A stretch of 64,000 bases of DNA. Origin: Gnetum montanum (taxonomy: Eukaryota > Streptophyta > Gnetopsida > Gnetales > Gnetaceae). Positions 10,853 through 24,500 of this stretch are shown in pieces. Positions within the stretch are counted from its first letter, which is position 1. Every line of letters begins with the position of its first letter. The stretch lies in assembly GCA_015680685.1 (NCBI GenBank), contig MNCI01004978.1:113789-177788 (forward strand), read 5' to 3'. The position numbers and the translations under genes are program-made. The notes beneath the pieces are model-generated. The model was not told the DNA's origin. It ran no database searches and saw only the letters and a program-made list of their open reading frames with translations.

Positions 10853-13660
10853 ATGTCTTTTTCATCAACCATCCTACCACACAAGATTGTTGTTGCCATG
10901 GACATAAATCAAGAATCTATTTGCATTTATGATCCTAAGGACCTAGCCATGATGAAGCACAGGCAATTCCTTAGGCTTCTCAGATGTAACCCCATGTATG
11001 CCAATATTACTAAGGAATATTACAACTTCATTTATGCAAAAAACCAAGCCAACCTACTTATCCCACACAAGAAGTTACACTCCAAGTGCAAGTATGAATT
11101 TGTTCATAAGAACAAAAAGGAATATGTCCCTTTCCCATATTACAAAATTGAGCTTTTGGAAGTCTATGTCAACCTATTAGCCTAACCAATGGATGCTAAT
11201 GAGGAAGTCATGGTAAGTGAGGAAGCTAGCTTCAAATAGGATTAAGAGGATCAAGATGGATTTGGAGGCTTTTATGAAAATGATGCTCATTTGGAGGAAT
11301 CCTTACAATAGTCTGTTTCCCAACTTATTCATAAATAATCCATTGTATTTAACACCAATAATAAGTAGTCCATAACCTCCTTGAGTCATGTCTCTCAACA
11401 AGCCTCCTAGTCCACCTCCCTATTCATAACAATGCCTTTAGCAAGCCATCCTTATTTCATATGGTTATCACCAATGATCTCTTCCATGCCACCTCCATTT
11501 GTCATCTTAGTGAGCCCTTCTTTAGGACCTTAAGTCTCAGAAATTTCTTGCTAGCCCTTCATCCCCTTCATTCTACAAGTCTATGTAACAACTTCATTCT
11601 CCCTATTTAATCCTCCCATAATGGTAGTTACTCAACCCCTCCAATCTATATTGTTACCTTTTTCACAATCACCGACCATCCAACAACAACAAGTGCAATC
11701 CTAATGAGCTCCACAAGGCCTGAGTCAAGCCTTTCAGCTAATCCAAGACCTTATTGGGAAGCTACAAAAACATAAATCCAACACAACGCAAATGGTAAAG
11801 GTCATAGACTTCTACTAGGATGATTCCATTAGACCTACTTTTTCCCAAATTACATTGCCTACAACTATGTCTATCCCAAACTTCACTAAATATAATGATG
11901 AAGAAAACCCTAACATGCATCTTGTCACATTCTATTTCAAGTTCCTACTATTGCAAGCTTGGCATTACATGATATTACATAATATCCCTATGTCTCTAAC
12001 AAGCAAGGCTTTATAATGATATTGAACCTTATCTAGAGGTTTTGTTTCTTCCCTTGATGACTTGATAAACCAATTTGCCAACCACTTCAAATACAACTTG
12101 AAGCCTAATACAACCTTAAATCAACTTATGAAGGTAAAGTAGGGGCCACTTGAATTAGTCCAAAGGTTTATCCAGAGATAGAATGCAACACTTAATGAGA
12201 TTCCAAAGCCCATCTTTGAAACCCACTTTTTAGTAATTTAAAAGAAATTAGTCAATGACTTCATTAATTTAAAGCTTTACTACTTAGAGCCTCAATCATT
12301 CACAAATTAAGAACATTCAGAAGACTGCTAAAGATAGCAATGATTTGACCTATGTAACCTACAAGATCAAACACTTAAGGAGGGATAAGGATAACACCAA
12401 ATAAGTCCAAAAAATCATGGTTGTAGTAACAAAAGAGCCAAAACAAGTGGAAAGATGAAAATCACCATCATGAAACACATCCTATGACCCATCTCAACTA
12501 TTTACTTTGTATGCAGCCAACTAGCCAAGACCAAACTTTGAGTGCAAGGACATGTCTAAATATACAAAATTGCCTATGAAACCTTCTAAGCTCCTAAAAT
12601 AGTTACTTAAAGACAACTGAATTCAACATAAGAAACTATCCCAAAAGGCTAGTAAGAGACATGATCATCTTTGTGAGATAGCTAAAGACCTAGTAGTGGT
12701 AACAAAAAAACTTCCAAAACTACCAGTACTTCAAGCTTAACAAGTTTTGCCATTATCATCAACTAGCTAGTCATGATACCAATTTATGTCTAGCATTGAA
12801 AGATGATCTTCAAAAAATGATCAATCACGGAGAGCTAGTGTTGAATAAGCCCAACTCTTCAAATGTTAATAATGATCCTTACACCATAGGGTCATTCACA
12901 AAAGCTAATCAATCTTATTCCCCTAAAGAACCATTTATCATCAAAGCACCACCTCAACCTTCAAACATAAAGCCTAAAACTCCCTTCATCATATGAGCAC
13001 CACCCCCTATGGCCCCAAATGGGCATTTTGTTATACATTTTCCACCTTCAATGGCATCAACATCACAATCCAAACAATGTATTATTAATCCGTCTAAGGC
13101 TAGGAAACCATTTGTTATTAAAGTGCCTCCATCATCCACAAATAAACCTCTGACAACTTGTGACCAATGCTGATCCATCATGGCCAATACATTAACAATG
13201 TCATCACCAAAAAATAAGAAATCACTACTAGAATAACAATAAAAACAACCTATTGTTAAACCAACAACTAAGCCCATTAAAGATAGTCAACAACAAAAGG
13301 CTTCAAAATAAGTTGATCCACTAAAACCTACATCAAGTAGTCAACCAAGAGAGAATCACAAACTAGGTATAAGTAAAGAGTCCAAGTAACATTTGTTAAA
13401 ACATGAGTTGAAAACTCTAGAAAGAATGGAGGAAATTGAGACTACCAAGGCTGAAAAATTACATGCCAAGAAAAATAATTTCTTCATGATGATGGAACAA
13501 GCCAAACGGTCCTTGCAACAAAATAGCACATCATTGAACCTATATGACCTAGTCATGACTTCTCCTGCTCATAGAGACGCACTAGTTCAAATGATGACTT
13601 GTATTCCTATGAGCAAAGACATGCCTACTAACAAAGAATCCATTCAACTTTTTCATTGAT
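10853..13660 (+). pseudogene. gag: E2 gag pseudogene
   Basis: The start at 10853 opens a 110-codon frame with YDPKDLAMMKHRQFLRLLR and EYYNFIYAKNQANL, colinear with the amino end of E4 gag (PEEYNFICVKIQAKL). The capsid core near 11780-12300 retains NFTKYNDEENPNMHLVTF and FKYNLKPNTTLNQLM. At about 12740-12830 a zinc-knuckle-like CHYHQ...HDTNLCLALKDDLQKMI follows. The carboxy part (13393-13659) matches the pre-protease linker of E1 and E3. Multiple stops and frame breaks make it non-functional. Confidence 0.82.
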
Positions 13661-14370
13661 AAAACTTAGTTTAGAGAAACCAAACATCAACTCATGCTAA
13701 TTTTTCATGATAGTGAAGTGAAGATTCACCTGCAAAATGGAGAAGTGATATCTGCTCCTCTCCTCATTACCATACGTGTTAGCAAGTATAAGGTTCATTA
13801 TGTTCATGTGGATGATGAAGCAACAACCAACATGATACTTTTTATCATTTTTGAGTGATTAGGCCTAATTAAAAAAAATATATGAGACCTTTACATCCAC
13901 ACTTAAGTCATTCAATGGATTTCAAGTAGCCATATGAGGTTCTATCTCCTTGAAATTTGTGCCCAAAGAACAATTTCCTACATTTGCTAATTTCCTAGTG
14001 GTTGAGGAAATACCTAGTTTTAACTTGATCCTAGGAAGACCATGGCTAGCAAAGCTTCAAGAAATTTCATCTCTCATACACTAGGAGATTAACTTACTAT
14101 ATGAGGGTGGTAAAATTGTGATTTATGGGGATAACATGTTTTAGTTTTCTATTAACAATGTCAATGTTGAATAAGGCTTGGAGGTGGAGTTTTAAGATGA
14201 AACTCCCTACACTCAAGTTGGGGCCAACAATAACAATAACAACACTAACATTCCCAACTCTATAGCATTACATGACCAAAAAAAATGCCTACAACTTACC
14301 ATATTGAACAATAAGAAGGATGAACATAAGATCATGCAAAAGAAGTTCCTTAATCTATTAGATATCAAGT
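13661..14370 (+). pseudogene. pro: E2 protease pseudogene
   Basis: Retropepsin-like domain with HVDDEATTNMILF at the catalytic site, aligned to HVDDGVVTNVIPF in E3, so the Gly after the Asp pair is lost. FNLILGRPWL follows, then the EQGLEVEF-like segment that also spans the E2 insertion site in E1. In-frame stops are frequent. The segment ends near AAGTAATAA at about 14370. Confidence 0.75.
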
Positions 14371-14504
14371 AATAAATCCATCATAGACATCTTATTCCTT
14401 CTTTTATCAACAATAATTTATTTACTTTTGTAGCCTCATATCATGTTTATGTGTTTATTTTATTCTTGTGTTTTCTTTTAAGATCATTCCATGCTTGCTA
14501 GAAA

Positions 14505-14706
14505 AATGATACCATGGCCTACTAGGGCCTCAAACTAGTAAACCATGGCCTACTAGGGCATAAAATTGGTGAAACCATGGCCTGCCAAGGCCTAAAACTA
14601 GTGAAACCATGGCCTACCAAGGCCTAAAAGTGGTGAAACTGTAGCTGGTTAGGACCTAAAACAGATGAAACCATGGCCTACCAGGGCCTAAAACTAGTAA
14701 ATATGT
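14505..14706 (+). repeat. 32-bp tandem array
   Basis: Six adjacent units of about 32 bp follow ACCATGGCCTACYARGGCCT and AAAACTAGTGA; the fifth is the most diverged. The reverse complement (ACTAGTTTTAGGCC...) matches the looser repeats at 56330-56575, 50325-50390 and 46405-46705 in E3. In E2 it sits directly downstream of protease; E1 lacks it at the same place. Confidence 0.8.
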
Positions 14707-17700
14707 GGCCTCACTTTCTTCTCTTACATAAAAATGATGACCGATAAGTGAATGATTTTTATTTTTACAATTATACCTTGTTTACAATTTTCATCTTATT
14801 ACATTACATTGTCAAGTTTTACTTTGTGACCTTGTCTTTTACTATTGTTTTAACTTGTAGCATTTTTACATAAAAATATAAATTGTAGAAAAATATAAAA
14901 CAAAAGAAAAATAATTAAAAATTTATGACCAAGAAGTAGTGTTAAGCCAATCAAAATGCAACATCATGAATGTCCAACATGACTAGGCAGCCCATGACTG
15001 TGACCATTATTACACAATGTAATACAAGGAAATGATACATAGTCTCTCAAGCTACAAATGTAGTAACAAGCTAGCAACTATAAAATAGCCAAGATGACAA
15101 CATATCATTAGCATCAATAGCTTAGAAAAAACCATGAAAAGATGGGAGGAAATATCGCTAAAGCCACCACCTTCGTTGCCAAGAGCTTGTAAACAAGAGG
15201 GACATTAAACCATTAGAGCATGAATTAGCATTAAAACCATAAAACATAAAAAATTGACAACTTTGAAAAGGGAAACTAAATTATAAGCTATCCAAAATTC
15301 ATGAACATAACTATGAATTCCATTTAAACTAAAACTGAAAAACCAAAAACCAAATTTGACTACGTTAGGCATTTTAACAAACAGGTATCATGAAAACTAG
15401 AAACCTTATGACAATGAAAATTACATGAGACCAATGGCTAAAATTGATAGTGTTGGGCCTAGGGAAACAAAGATGCTTGAAATTACATGCATCAAAGGCT
15501 AGAAAAATCACCTAATGCTGACAATGTAGAAAGAAGGAAGTGGAAAACATAAAAATTTTGGACTCTAGAAGCCTAATCACTGCCATTTCTTCCTAGGAAA
15601 AATTCTAAAGTGCCTTATACACTATCACACTAATCTAGGGAATTCCATACCCTACTCTTGCAAAGCCAAGAACTCACATGCTGAAAACATGACTAGAAAA
15701 AATCCACAATGCCCAACCAAATCCCCAAGCATCCAAATGTTGTAAGCATGAGCTAGAAAAAATTCAAAATTTCACATTCCAAGTAGAATGTGATCAATGT
15801 AGGTCCCAAGGGATGGGAAAAATGTACAAAAAAAATTTTAAAATTATTTTCAACCACAAATATAAAGAATATGGCCAAATTAATCCAAATTGACCAACAA
15901 GGTTAACATACAAGTATAGAAAAAACCTAAAATTTCACCCAAAACTAACTACAAAAACCCTCATTTGCAAGTAAAAACTCCCCCAAAAATCAGAAAAAAT
16001 ATTTAAAAATTCAAACATGGTTCAAAACCCTTTGATACTACATCTTCCCTTCCTATAGGTTAAGGATGTTGACCATATGTGCCCAAAATCTTGCAAATGC
16101 TATCAATCTAGCTCAAAGAAAACTACAAATGTCTACGAAAAAGCCTATAGTAAGAACATTGTATACTAGGTTAAGAAAAACAAAAATCTTCACAATAAAA
16201 AATCTAAAATATCCAATTTCACCTCTAGGATGATTGAAAATCCTTAAATAACAATTCTAGATAGTCAGAAATATCATCACACGTAGGCTAGAAAAAATAA
16301 CAAAATTTCATGAAAATAGGTAAAAATAGGACATCAACATTGCATGTGTTTGGGAGAAAAATCCAAATCTTCATCAAAAAATGCCAAAAATCCAAAATTT
16401 CATCACCAACATTTTTGGAAACCCTAAATCCTAGATTCAATGTATTTAGAATGCAAAAATATTCACCGAAACAAGCTTAGAAATGGAAAAATATTTTCAA
16501 AAATTGGCCAAGAACAAGGAAAATGCAGGGAAAGTTAATACCTGGAAGTCACTGATGAAGATTCCTCTCCCAAAAATTGATTTGAAAGCCTTGATATGAT
16601 CCTTATAGCCTTCTTTACATCTTCTAATCCTAGATTTTGGCTTGTGATCCATTCTTCTTCTTCATGGTTTCTTAATTTCAACAATTATGGGTCTAAGTAC
16701 TATAAAGACAAGCTCAAAATCCTTGGGTTTGCTCCAACACATTAAGCATAGGAGGTGGAAAAAAGCCAAATTAGCTTCTACAAGCTATGTGGATGGGTTT
16801 ATAATCTTAATTTTAGCTCTCACACACTAGCTAAGGAAAATGAACAATGAAATTAGCTTCATACATTAGGATTTAATGGAAAAATCTTCTTTCTAGCCCC
16901 CACATGTTATGCATCTTCTCTCACACAAGCCAAGAATTATCCTTCATACACTATGGATGGGAAATTAAAAATGAAATTGAATCCATACACTAGTTTCTAG
17001 TGGAAGATTTAATCTTTCTAGTCCATATGGTGCAAACATGGTTGCTTTTACTGGTGAGTGGGCCCCAAAAACCATGAGAAAAAATACTTTGGATTTCACA
17101 CACTAAGATAATGAAATAAGTTGTGAAATTAATTTCATATGCTAGCATATCTTGTCAAATTAATTTTTATTTCCTCACACATTGCTTGTCTAGCTTCCAT
17201 ATGCTACCAAGTTGGGCCCACAAAGCCTAAGAAAAATCACCATGGATCTCACATGTTGTAGATGCAAAATTGACTAGGAAATTAACCTCATACGCTACAT
17301 CCTGGCATGAAATTGACATCTAGGATCCTGTATGTTATCAGATTGGTCAAACAAGTTGAGAAGTAGGTCCCACAACCCTAAAACCAAACCACTAGGTGTC
17401 TTACACAGTAGACAAGGAAAACTGACAATGAAATTAGCTTCTACACATTCTCAAATCTTAAACCCTAGTTCACATGTTGCTAGGTTCAGTTCCATACACT
17501 AATATGTGGGTCCCATAGCTCTCTACCCAAGATACCATAAGCCAAATACATTATGCCAGCATGTGGAGTAGCATGTGTGACATAAACAAACTATCAACCT
17601 AGTTAATGTTACTCATACACTACCCAACATGGTCAAATAAGCTATGAACCTATCCCACATAGCCCATATGCTACCATATAAGCCCAAAAAAGCTAATAAC

Positions 17701-18440
17701 TCAGTCAACAATGCCCACAAGATGTAACACTAGGTCCCATATGCTCACAAGATAACCTAGGATACTCACATGTTGCCAGACTAGGTCATACACATTGAGG
17801 ATCTATCCTAGGATGCCCACCTACTGCACTACTAGGCCCTATACATTGTCAAGTTCACCCTTATTGCTCATACATTACCAGACTAGGTCTCATATGTTGT
17901 GAACACATTCCAAGGTGCTTACATACTACTCCATTAGGCCTCACACATTGTCATCATACTCTAAGATGTTCGCACACTATCCCACTACCTCCCACATGCT
18001 AGGAACGAGAATATTTAGCATTTTTTAGCTAAATTAACCTAAAAGCCCAATTTAATAATTGATATCTTGTTTTCATTAGATGTTTGCGGTATTTTGATCA
18101 CAAAATGACCTAAAAACAAAAAATATTATTTATTGCATTATTTTTATCTTGTTTTCCTTATTTGACTTTACTCAACCTTGCCTGACCTCATGTTACCTTA
18201 TTTTGACACCATTTGAGCCTTATTTAACCTTGTTTTGTCTAGTTTATCTTATTTTTCCTAGTTTTACCTTATTGTGACTTTATTTTGCCTTGTTTTACTT
18301 TTTTATAAACTTATTTTACCTTATTTTTCTTTATTATTATAATACTTTTCATTATTTTGACATTTTTTAACAAAAGTATATCATACAAATGCCACTTAAC
18401 ATGCTTATGTTGATATGCAAGATTGAGCTAGAAAGATCTA
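14707..18440. other. E2 protease-pol spacer with remnant of the antisense gene
   Basis: No open gene. 14740-15200 aligns with E1 21240-21690 and keeps the terminal antisense exon. 15210 onward aligns with E1 25145 onward, so about 3.4 kb carrying most antisense exons has been lost. The rest holds antisense exon 1 (16542-16665) and, at 16700-18000, many copies of CACATGCT/CATATGCTAC/CATACATTG words that look like CG-decayed CACACGCT-type repeats. Confidence 0.7.
16542..16665 (-). pseudogene. E2 antisense gene, exon 1 remnant
   Basis: On the minus strand an ATG at 16665-16663 opens MKKKNGSQAKI, comparable with MKDKGRGKANQ in E3 and MKEWIGKC in E1. The block ends CTTCCAG followed by a GTATTA donor. 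Its place relative to the word repeats is as in E1 and E3. In-frame stops are present and exons 2 to 7 are deleted. Confidence 0.5.
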
Positions 18441-18770
18441 AGATCAATTTGACTTGATTTTAAGCCTTAGTAAACCCTTCTAAAGATGTCAATCATCAAA
18501 TGATCTTAAACACTTAAACCTTAAGCCTGGAAGCCTTTTGATCATATAGTCTTAATACCCTAAAGTGGCCTAACTGCTCTTGACTTAAAGGCCAAAAATA
18601 TCATGGAGGATTCCTTGATCAAATTCCCCATTTCAAGTCTACAATGGTGAGGAGCAAACCCTAAAACCAAGTTTCTCATTAGAAGCTCAATTTGTTTGAG
18701 ACATTACAAAAGTCCTACAAGGAAACATCAAAGCCTTTTAATGGATCTTATTATATCTAACATTGACCTA
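18440..18770 (+). pseudogene. pol: E2 pol remnant (amino end only)
   Basis: Aligns with the first part of E1 pol at about 27450-27800: ALSLEAF, LKWPNCS, then the QIPHF, SLEAQF and IKAF-like segments in decayed form. The alignment ends at about 18757, before any RT catalytic motif. Nothing of RT palm, RNase H or integrase follows. Confidence 0.65.
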
Positions 18771-19697
18771 TTTTCTTGTAGCCTTTGTTTGCCTGTATTC
18801 ATAGGTTTGAATGAATGATTGACATCAATAACTTGAGTAGTCTATAACAAGTGAGCCTACATGACCTCCTATCCTTTTAGCATCTTAAAACACTATAAAC
18901 TTTGTATGAATCTACAAAGCGAGACACAGAGCTCTCATATTCTACTAATCATAACTAATGGTGGCCTATATTTTCTTGTTGTGTCATGTAACCTCTTGTG
19001 ACCACATGCATTCTTTGACTTGTTTTCTTGTACTCTTGGAGTTATGTTTGCATGATAAGCCTAAAGTCATTTTAGAGGTGTAACTCATTACAATGATTGA
19101 TTAATCTCAATACACAAGATTCATTAAATAGTATTCTTAGTCAATCAATTCATTAAATCATACACATATCATTTAGCAAGAAAATGAAAATTTGGCCTTG
19201 GTAATGAAACCCAATCAAGGTTTCACTCTAAAAAAAAGGAAGAAATGGCAAGAGATCTAAGAGACCAAAGTAGCCTAAAGTTAAAAATGGCTCAAAAAAC
19301 AAAAACAAATGAAAAAATGAATAAGCCAAGTAGCTAAAAGAAGCCAATACCAAAGCAATAATTTCTCCAAATCTAGGCACATGTAGCCAGTCAAGTCAAG
19401 AATGAAGCATGAAGACCTTGTCAACCATTGAGCACATTACTACACTATGACCATGATGTCATAACATTTGGAATTCTTCATTAGCCTATTTGACCCTTCT
19501 CTTATGGCCAATGTAGCCATTACCTCATTCATGAATCCTATCATCATGTGTTGACCTCATTTCACCATCATGAGCACTAATTGGCATGATTCAAGAGCTA
19601 AAAAATCAAGTATGGAGAGGGAGAATTACTAATGAATCTACAATGATATTTCACATTCTTTGTTGGTGTCTTTTAGATCCATCCTCAAAACATCAAC
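18771..19697 (+). other. E2 spacer before the 3' LTR
   Basis: Non-coding. 19230-19340 is purine-rich and aligns in character with the purine tract in the same place of E3 (45725-45840 on its sense strand). 19480-19700 is colinear with E1 30085-30260. Confidence 0.6.
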
Positions 19698-19706
19698 AAA
19701 GAGAGG
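19698..19706 (+). other. E2 polypurine tract
   Basis: AAAGAGAGG lies five bases before the right LTR, where plus-strand DNA synthesis is primed. E1 (30247-30257) and E3 have matching tracts at the same position. Confidence 0.7.
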
Positions 19707-19710
19707 CTAA

Positions 19711-20957
19711 TGAAAAACCTCAAGGAAAATTCATGTTGCAAATAAGAAAGCTTGGTAACCAAGTTTTGACATGTAATTTGATTAGATTTAAGAGTAGAAA
19801 TAATTATCTTGTTTTCCCATAAAAAATGCTACCTTCTGGCCTTATTTTGGTGAAAATTCTAAATCCTTTTAAAACATGTAAAATGAAAATTCACTGTCCA
19901 CATTACTAAATACACTATGAATTTCATTATGCCAGTGTATTTAGGCTTAAAAGTTAAAATTGTTTAAAATTGTTGTCAAATGTAGCATGAAAAAGTTAAA
20001 AACTCTAGTGGCTCATATGTTGCAATTTTGGGCCATGAAAATGGCCAAAAACACTAGCATTCTAACGGAAAAAGTCAAAAATGCCAGTAGCTCATATGTT
20101 GTAGTTTTGAACCATGAAAATGGTCAAAAACACTAGGATTCCTAGGGAAATTAGTCAAAAATTCTAGTGGCCCATATGCTACAATTTTGGATCATAAAAA
20201 TAGTCCAAAAATGCTACAAAATGTGACAGGAAAAGTTAAAAAACGCTGGTGACCCTTACATTATAGTTTTAGGCCATAAAAATGATCCAAAAACACTATG
20301 TAATAGTCTAGAAAGTGTATGGAAGTGTAACTAACATAAGAGCAACAAATTCAAGGCCTATTTAAGCTAAATTCAACACCATTTTCAAGACTTTTTGGTA
20401 GATCTTTTCAACACACAAAGAAGAGACTTCCTTAGCAAAAAGAGAGATCTATTTTAGCAAAGTAGTAGAGAAGCAATTGTAGATTTTTGCAGCCTTCCCA
20501 ATGTTGATTCTTGAGAATAGAGACCTGAAGTTGCATTTATTGTGGAGCAAATCAATCAGACTAATGAGTACCAATTCAAGTGTAGAACATACCCTGCCTA
20601 CCTACATAGATCTTACATGGTATTTTTTATATTTTTAGGCTATAAAAGCCTCAATCTGTACCCTTTAAACTTTTATTTCACACAATTTTTCATAGTATTA
20701 AATATAAATTTTGTAGTTTTTATTTGGCCACATCATTTCTTGTTCTCCTTATTCTTGGTTCAATGTTCTATTTTACATTTATAAGCTTTCATCCATTTTC
20801 ACTTATTTTAAATGGTAAAATATTTTTCAAGTCCTTGGGTGATCAACAAGACCACCTAAGATGGTTTAGATCCTTTTGAGGCCCATGGATCTTGGGGTTA
20901 AAACTATTTTTCATGGATTCTTTCAATTTTCCAGCACTAATTTTTTTCATCATTACA
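19711..20957 (+). repeat. E2 right LTR
   Basis: Begins TGAAAAACCTCAAGG and ends CATTACA, followed by the CAAGG target duplication. It is colinear with 8820-10111 including the AAAAACGCT tandem units. TATTTAAG near 20354 may be the TATA element. Confidence 0.87.
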
Positions 20958-21113
20958 CAAGGATCCAAGGTGGATTTCCAAGAGAAAACTCCCATAGTTA
21001 GTGATAAAATCAATGACCACAATAAGCCTAATGAAACTAAAACCAACACTAAATCCTTAAATGAACCCTGGAAGGAACTCCCATTCAAAATCATCAACAA
21101 AAGAAACAAATAG
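20958..21113 (+). pseudogene. pro: E1 protease pseudogene, 3' part
   Basis: Resumes E1 protease after E2. CAAGGATCCAAGGTGGA and the following codons continue the frame left at 8814 and align with E2 14170-14210. Around 21060-21100 it reads NEPWKELPFKI, matching WSELPFDI in E3 just before the protease end. Confidence 0.75.
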
Positions 21114-21589
21114 ACTCATTTTCTAATTTGTCAAAGATCAAGAAAAAATTGTGTCATTAATATGTCCTTTCTTTCCTTCCCTTGTATATACATTATGGCA
21201 TGTTTACTTCATTGCATTATTTATAGTTCTTACTTTCATATGTATGTCTCATTTTATAATTTTTATTTTATTACATCGTATTTTCAAGCTTTACTTTGTC
21301 AGTTTTTTTTTACTTTTTTTTTAAACTTGTAGCCTACATTTACTATTTACATAAATTATAAAACATAAAAAAACTAAAAACCTATATCTAAAGAGCAGCA
21401 TTGAACTAAAACCAAAACATAACATCATAAGGCCAAATATAACCAGGTAGTTTACAACAATAGCCATAGTTACATAGTGTAAGAAATAATAAATAGTACA
21501 TAGTCTCTGAAATCATAAATGTTTGCAATATCACAACTAACAGTAGCCATAACATATAAAAAAATAATAGTACACCATCAACATAATCA

Positions 21590-24500
21590 ATAGCCTAACT
21601 AGGATGTACAAGGAAGAGAAGAAATGTGACTAGAGCCATCACCATCATCACCTGGGGCTTGTAGATAAGAAAAAATATAACCATTAGCAACCATAGTGAT
21701 CACCAATGTAGCCAAATAAAATAATAAAATAGCCATAACATAAAACAAAATTTATAAACCTAAGGAAATTTAAGAGCAATGTCTTCAAGAGTGAATTTTG
21801 GGAGACCAGCCTTCAGCCTACAAAGAATCTCCTCTTTGGTCACATGAGCCCAATTGATATCACCCAAGTTCACTCCCTCTAGAATCTTCTCATTCTCTAT
21901 ATCATTCCACTTAGTAAGATCATGTGAAAAGGTAGCTATAAATGTCTCCTCATATGTAGTCATAATCTGAGATTGGGAAACTTAGGAATAAATATTGACT
22001 TCCTGAAATGTTTGAAAGTCTTCTTGGTGCTTATACACTACATAAACAACTTGCATGCATGCCTCTTAATAGTCTCTTCCCACCAAGAATTTTGGTAACT
22101 CTTCTTCTTCTTTTTGTACTACCTTTTATGTGCCTTCTATTTTTTCCCCACTTCAATGCATAAGCACATTAGTCTTTCCACTTCTGTGTCTTATGAATCA
22201 TAATCTCTATCCTCGCCTTTTCCAGGCTACTCCTAGCTATAGTACCTCTCCCCTATACAACAAACTGGTATCAAGTCCACTTTATCTTCTTGGTTCTTAA
22301 GGAGTTTTTGTTTGCCACACATGCCTCTATAAATTCCTTTCAAACTCTAAGGCTCCTATTCTCATTAGAAAACTCTTTATTTTGCTTCTTGGCAACCATA
22401 AGACATTCCTATAGAAACTCATTACAACACTAAGATTCCCAAAAGGATTCAGCACATGTCATAGCTCCTTCATATAGTTTCCTAGGAATGTTCTTGTGGT
22501 TAGGCGATAGAGTTGAAACCTTATCAAACTTAATGTATTTAGTGGGACTTCATTGAAACTTAGATACTATCACATAACCATAAAACATAAGACCATAAAA
22601 ATAAAAATCACAAAAAACATTAAAATATGCAAAACTTAAAATGCTAAAATAAATTTACTACATTCCTTATCAACTCCTAGGTCCAATTGTTGTAGTTTTT
22701 CAACCATATCATCCATCATTCCTTTCATAAACTCTACCTTGTCTAATGCCTTCATCCATGGCATAAATAAGAATGTGGATGTTTCCACATAAGCCTCATT
22801 TCCTGTACTAGTTAAAATGACCAAGTTAACCAACATCATTTGTCTAAAATGAAAATATAAAATATAAAAAATACAAAAAATTCAAAATGACCAAGCAAAG
22901 CCTTCAAAACTTACTAGGAAGATCATGAGGAATGTCCAATAGAGGGTCACCTTCTAGAGGAAGGTCATCTAAGAAGATGAAGTCTAAAACATCATTTCTT
23001 TAGCCATCTGTTCATCCTCCTTCTTACTCCATTGCTCCTTCTCCACTACAACCTTAGCTACTAAGTCCCACTAGTCCAATGCACACACAACCATAACTAA
23101 ATAATAAACCAAAAATACACATGCATACCTATTACCACCTATTGGACCTTCTTAAGCTTTATTCTTGATTTGGGTTGAGGCACATGTTTACTTTGAATTG
23201 CAACATTTTCCTCAATGCTTAGGCACTTCATCGTTTCCCTGATAGCCCCCTTAACCTCAACACATAATCTCTTAGCCCTTTCTACCTTTCCCCCCATAAC
23301 CATAGGCTTAATCCCTATGCTTTCAAGGATAAAACCACATATACCACTCATATTCTTGGTGGTAATAAATAGTAATTCATGAACATCCTCGATGGGTAAT
23401 CCTTGGGTATGTATGGTATCAACAAAGTATTGAGCCCAAGGCTTGGAAAACTAAGACATCATGTTCTACCCATTTTCCATTATACTTAACAATCAAAAAC
23501 TCTATGAACCTTATCAAATAGGCATTAAAAAATGTAAAGTGCATATAATACATAGAGTTGAATTTCCTATGAAGTTTTTTGATTTTAGTTCTAAGCCCCA
23601 TAACCAAGATTGTAATCCAATCAAACCTAGTCCATCCATAAGTTCTTTATCATTGTCCATGCCTACTATACTCCCATCGTTTTCTTTTGTGACAACAACA
23701 TAGGGAATACCATGGATCAAAACAAAGGGTATAATTTGTTCACCTCCTCAATATCATAGTTCTCAAAAGATAGTGTCACACTAGGAGGTTATTTGAGCCA
23801 AGCCTCCAAAGACTTCTTGTCACTAGAATCTTTCCTGAATTTTCCTGCCATCTTGACCCCTTTAAGAGGGACCCAAAACAAGTTGTAAAATAGCTCTCCA
23901 TCAGTACTTAAAACCATAGGCAAACCATGTACATGAGTGAAAAACTCTATAACATCCTCATCAAAAGAGTTAATCACATTTAACATCTCAGTAGGTGAAA
24001 TGGAGGGACTTGGAAGCATAAAAAGATCAAGCAAGCTTGTACTGGTTATTCTCTATTGGATATCTATAGAGGTCTTATTGGATAGCCATTCTTGTACCTT
24101 GTCTACCTCATCTCACTTGAGAATAATTTTCTCCTCAGTTTGGCCATAACTAATCATAGTGATGGTAGAAGTAATCATAGTGATGGTAGACTTCTACATA
24201 AAATCTATTATACACAACATAGTTAGCCTATAAAATTATAAATAGTAAATGTCACCAAAGTAAACCATGAAAAAATAAAAAATCATAAACAATAAAAAAA
24301 TAAAAAAGGTTATGCTTACTCAACTTAGTGGGCAAGGAAAAAACTTTATGTTGAACCAGTGCATGGACTCTGAGATATTAAAGATTCCAAAATTCATGAA
24401 TACATTTGACAATCATGCACTTTAGATACACTTGAGAATACCGCATCTTGTACTTAGAAAACTCTACACCAAGTTGATTAATCACTTGTATCCTGATGTT

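Larger units (their letters stand above)
8820..20957 (+). mobile_element. E2: non-autonomous Tat-type LTR retrotransposon nested in E1
   Basis: LTRs at 8820-10111 and 19711-20957 enclose a primer site, gag, protease, a 32-bp tandem array, a long spacer, only the first part of pol, and a polypurine tract. RT catalytic region, both RNase H domains and integrase are absent, as is most of the antisense gene found in E1 and E3. It would have needed enzymes from a relative to move. It lies inside E1's protease gene and is therefore younger than E1, yet is also heavily decayed. Confidence 0.88.
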
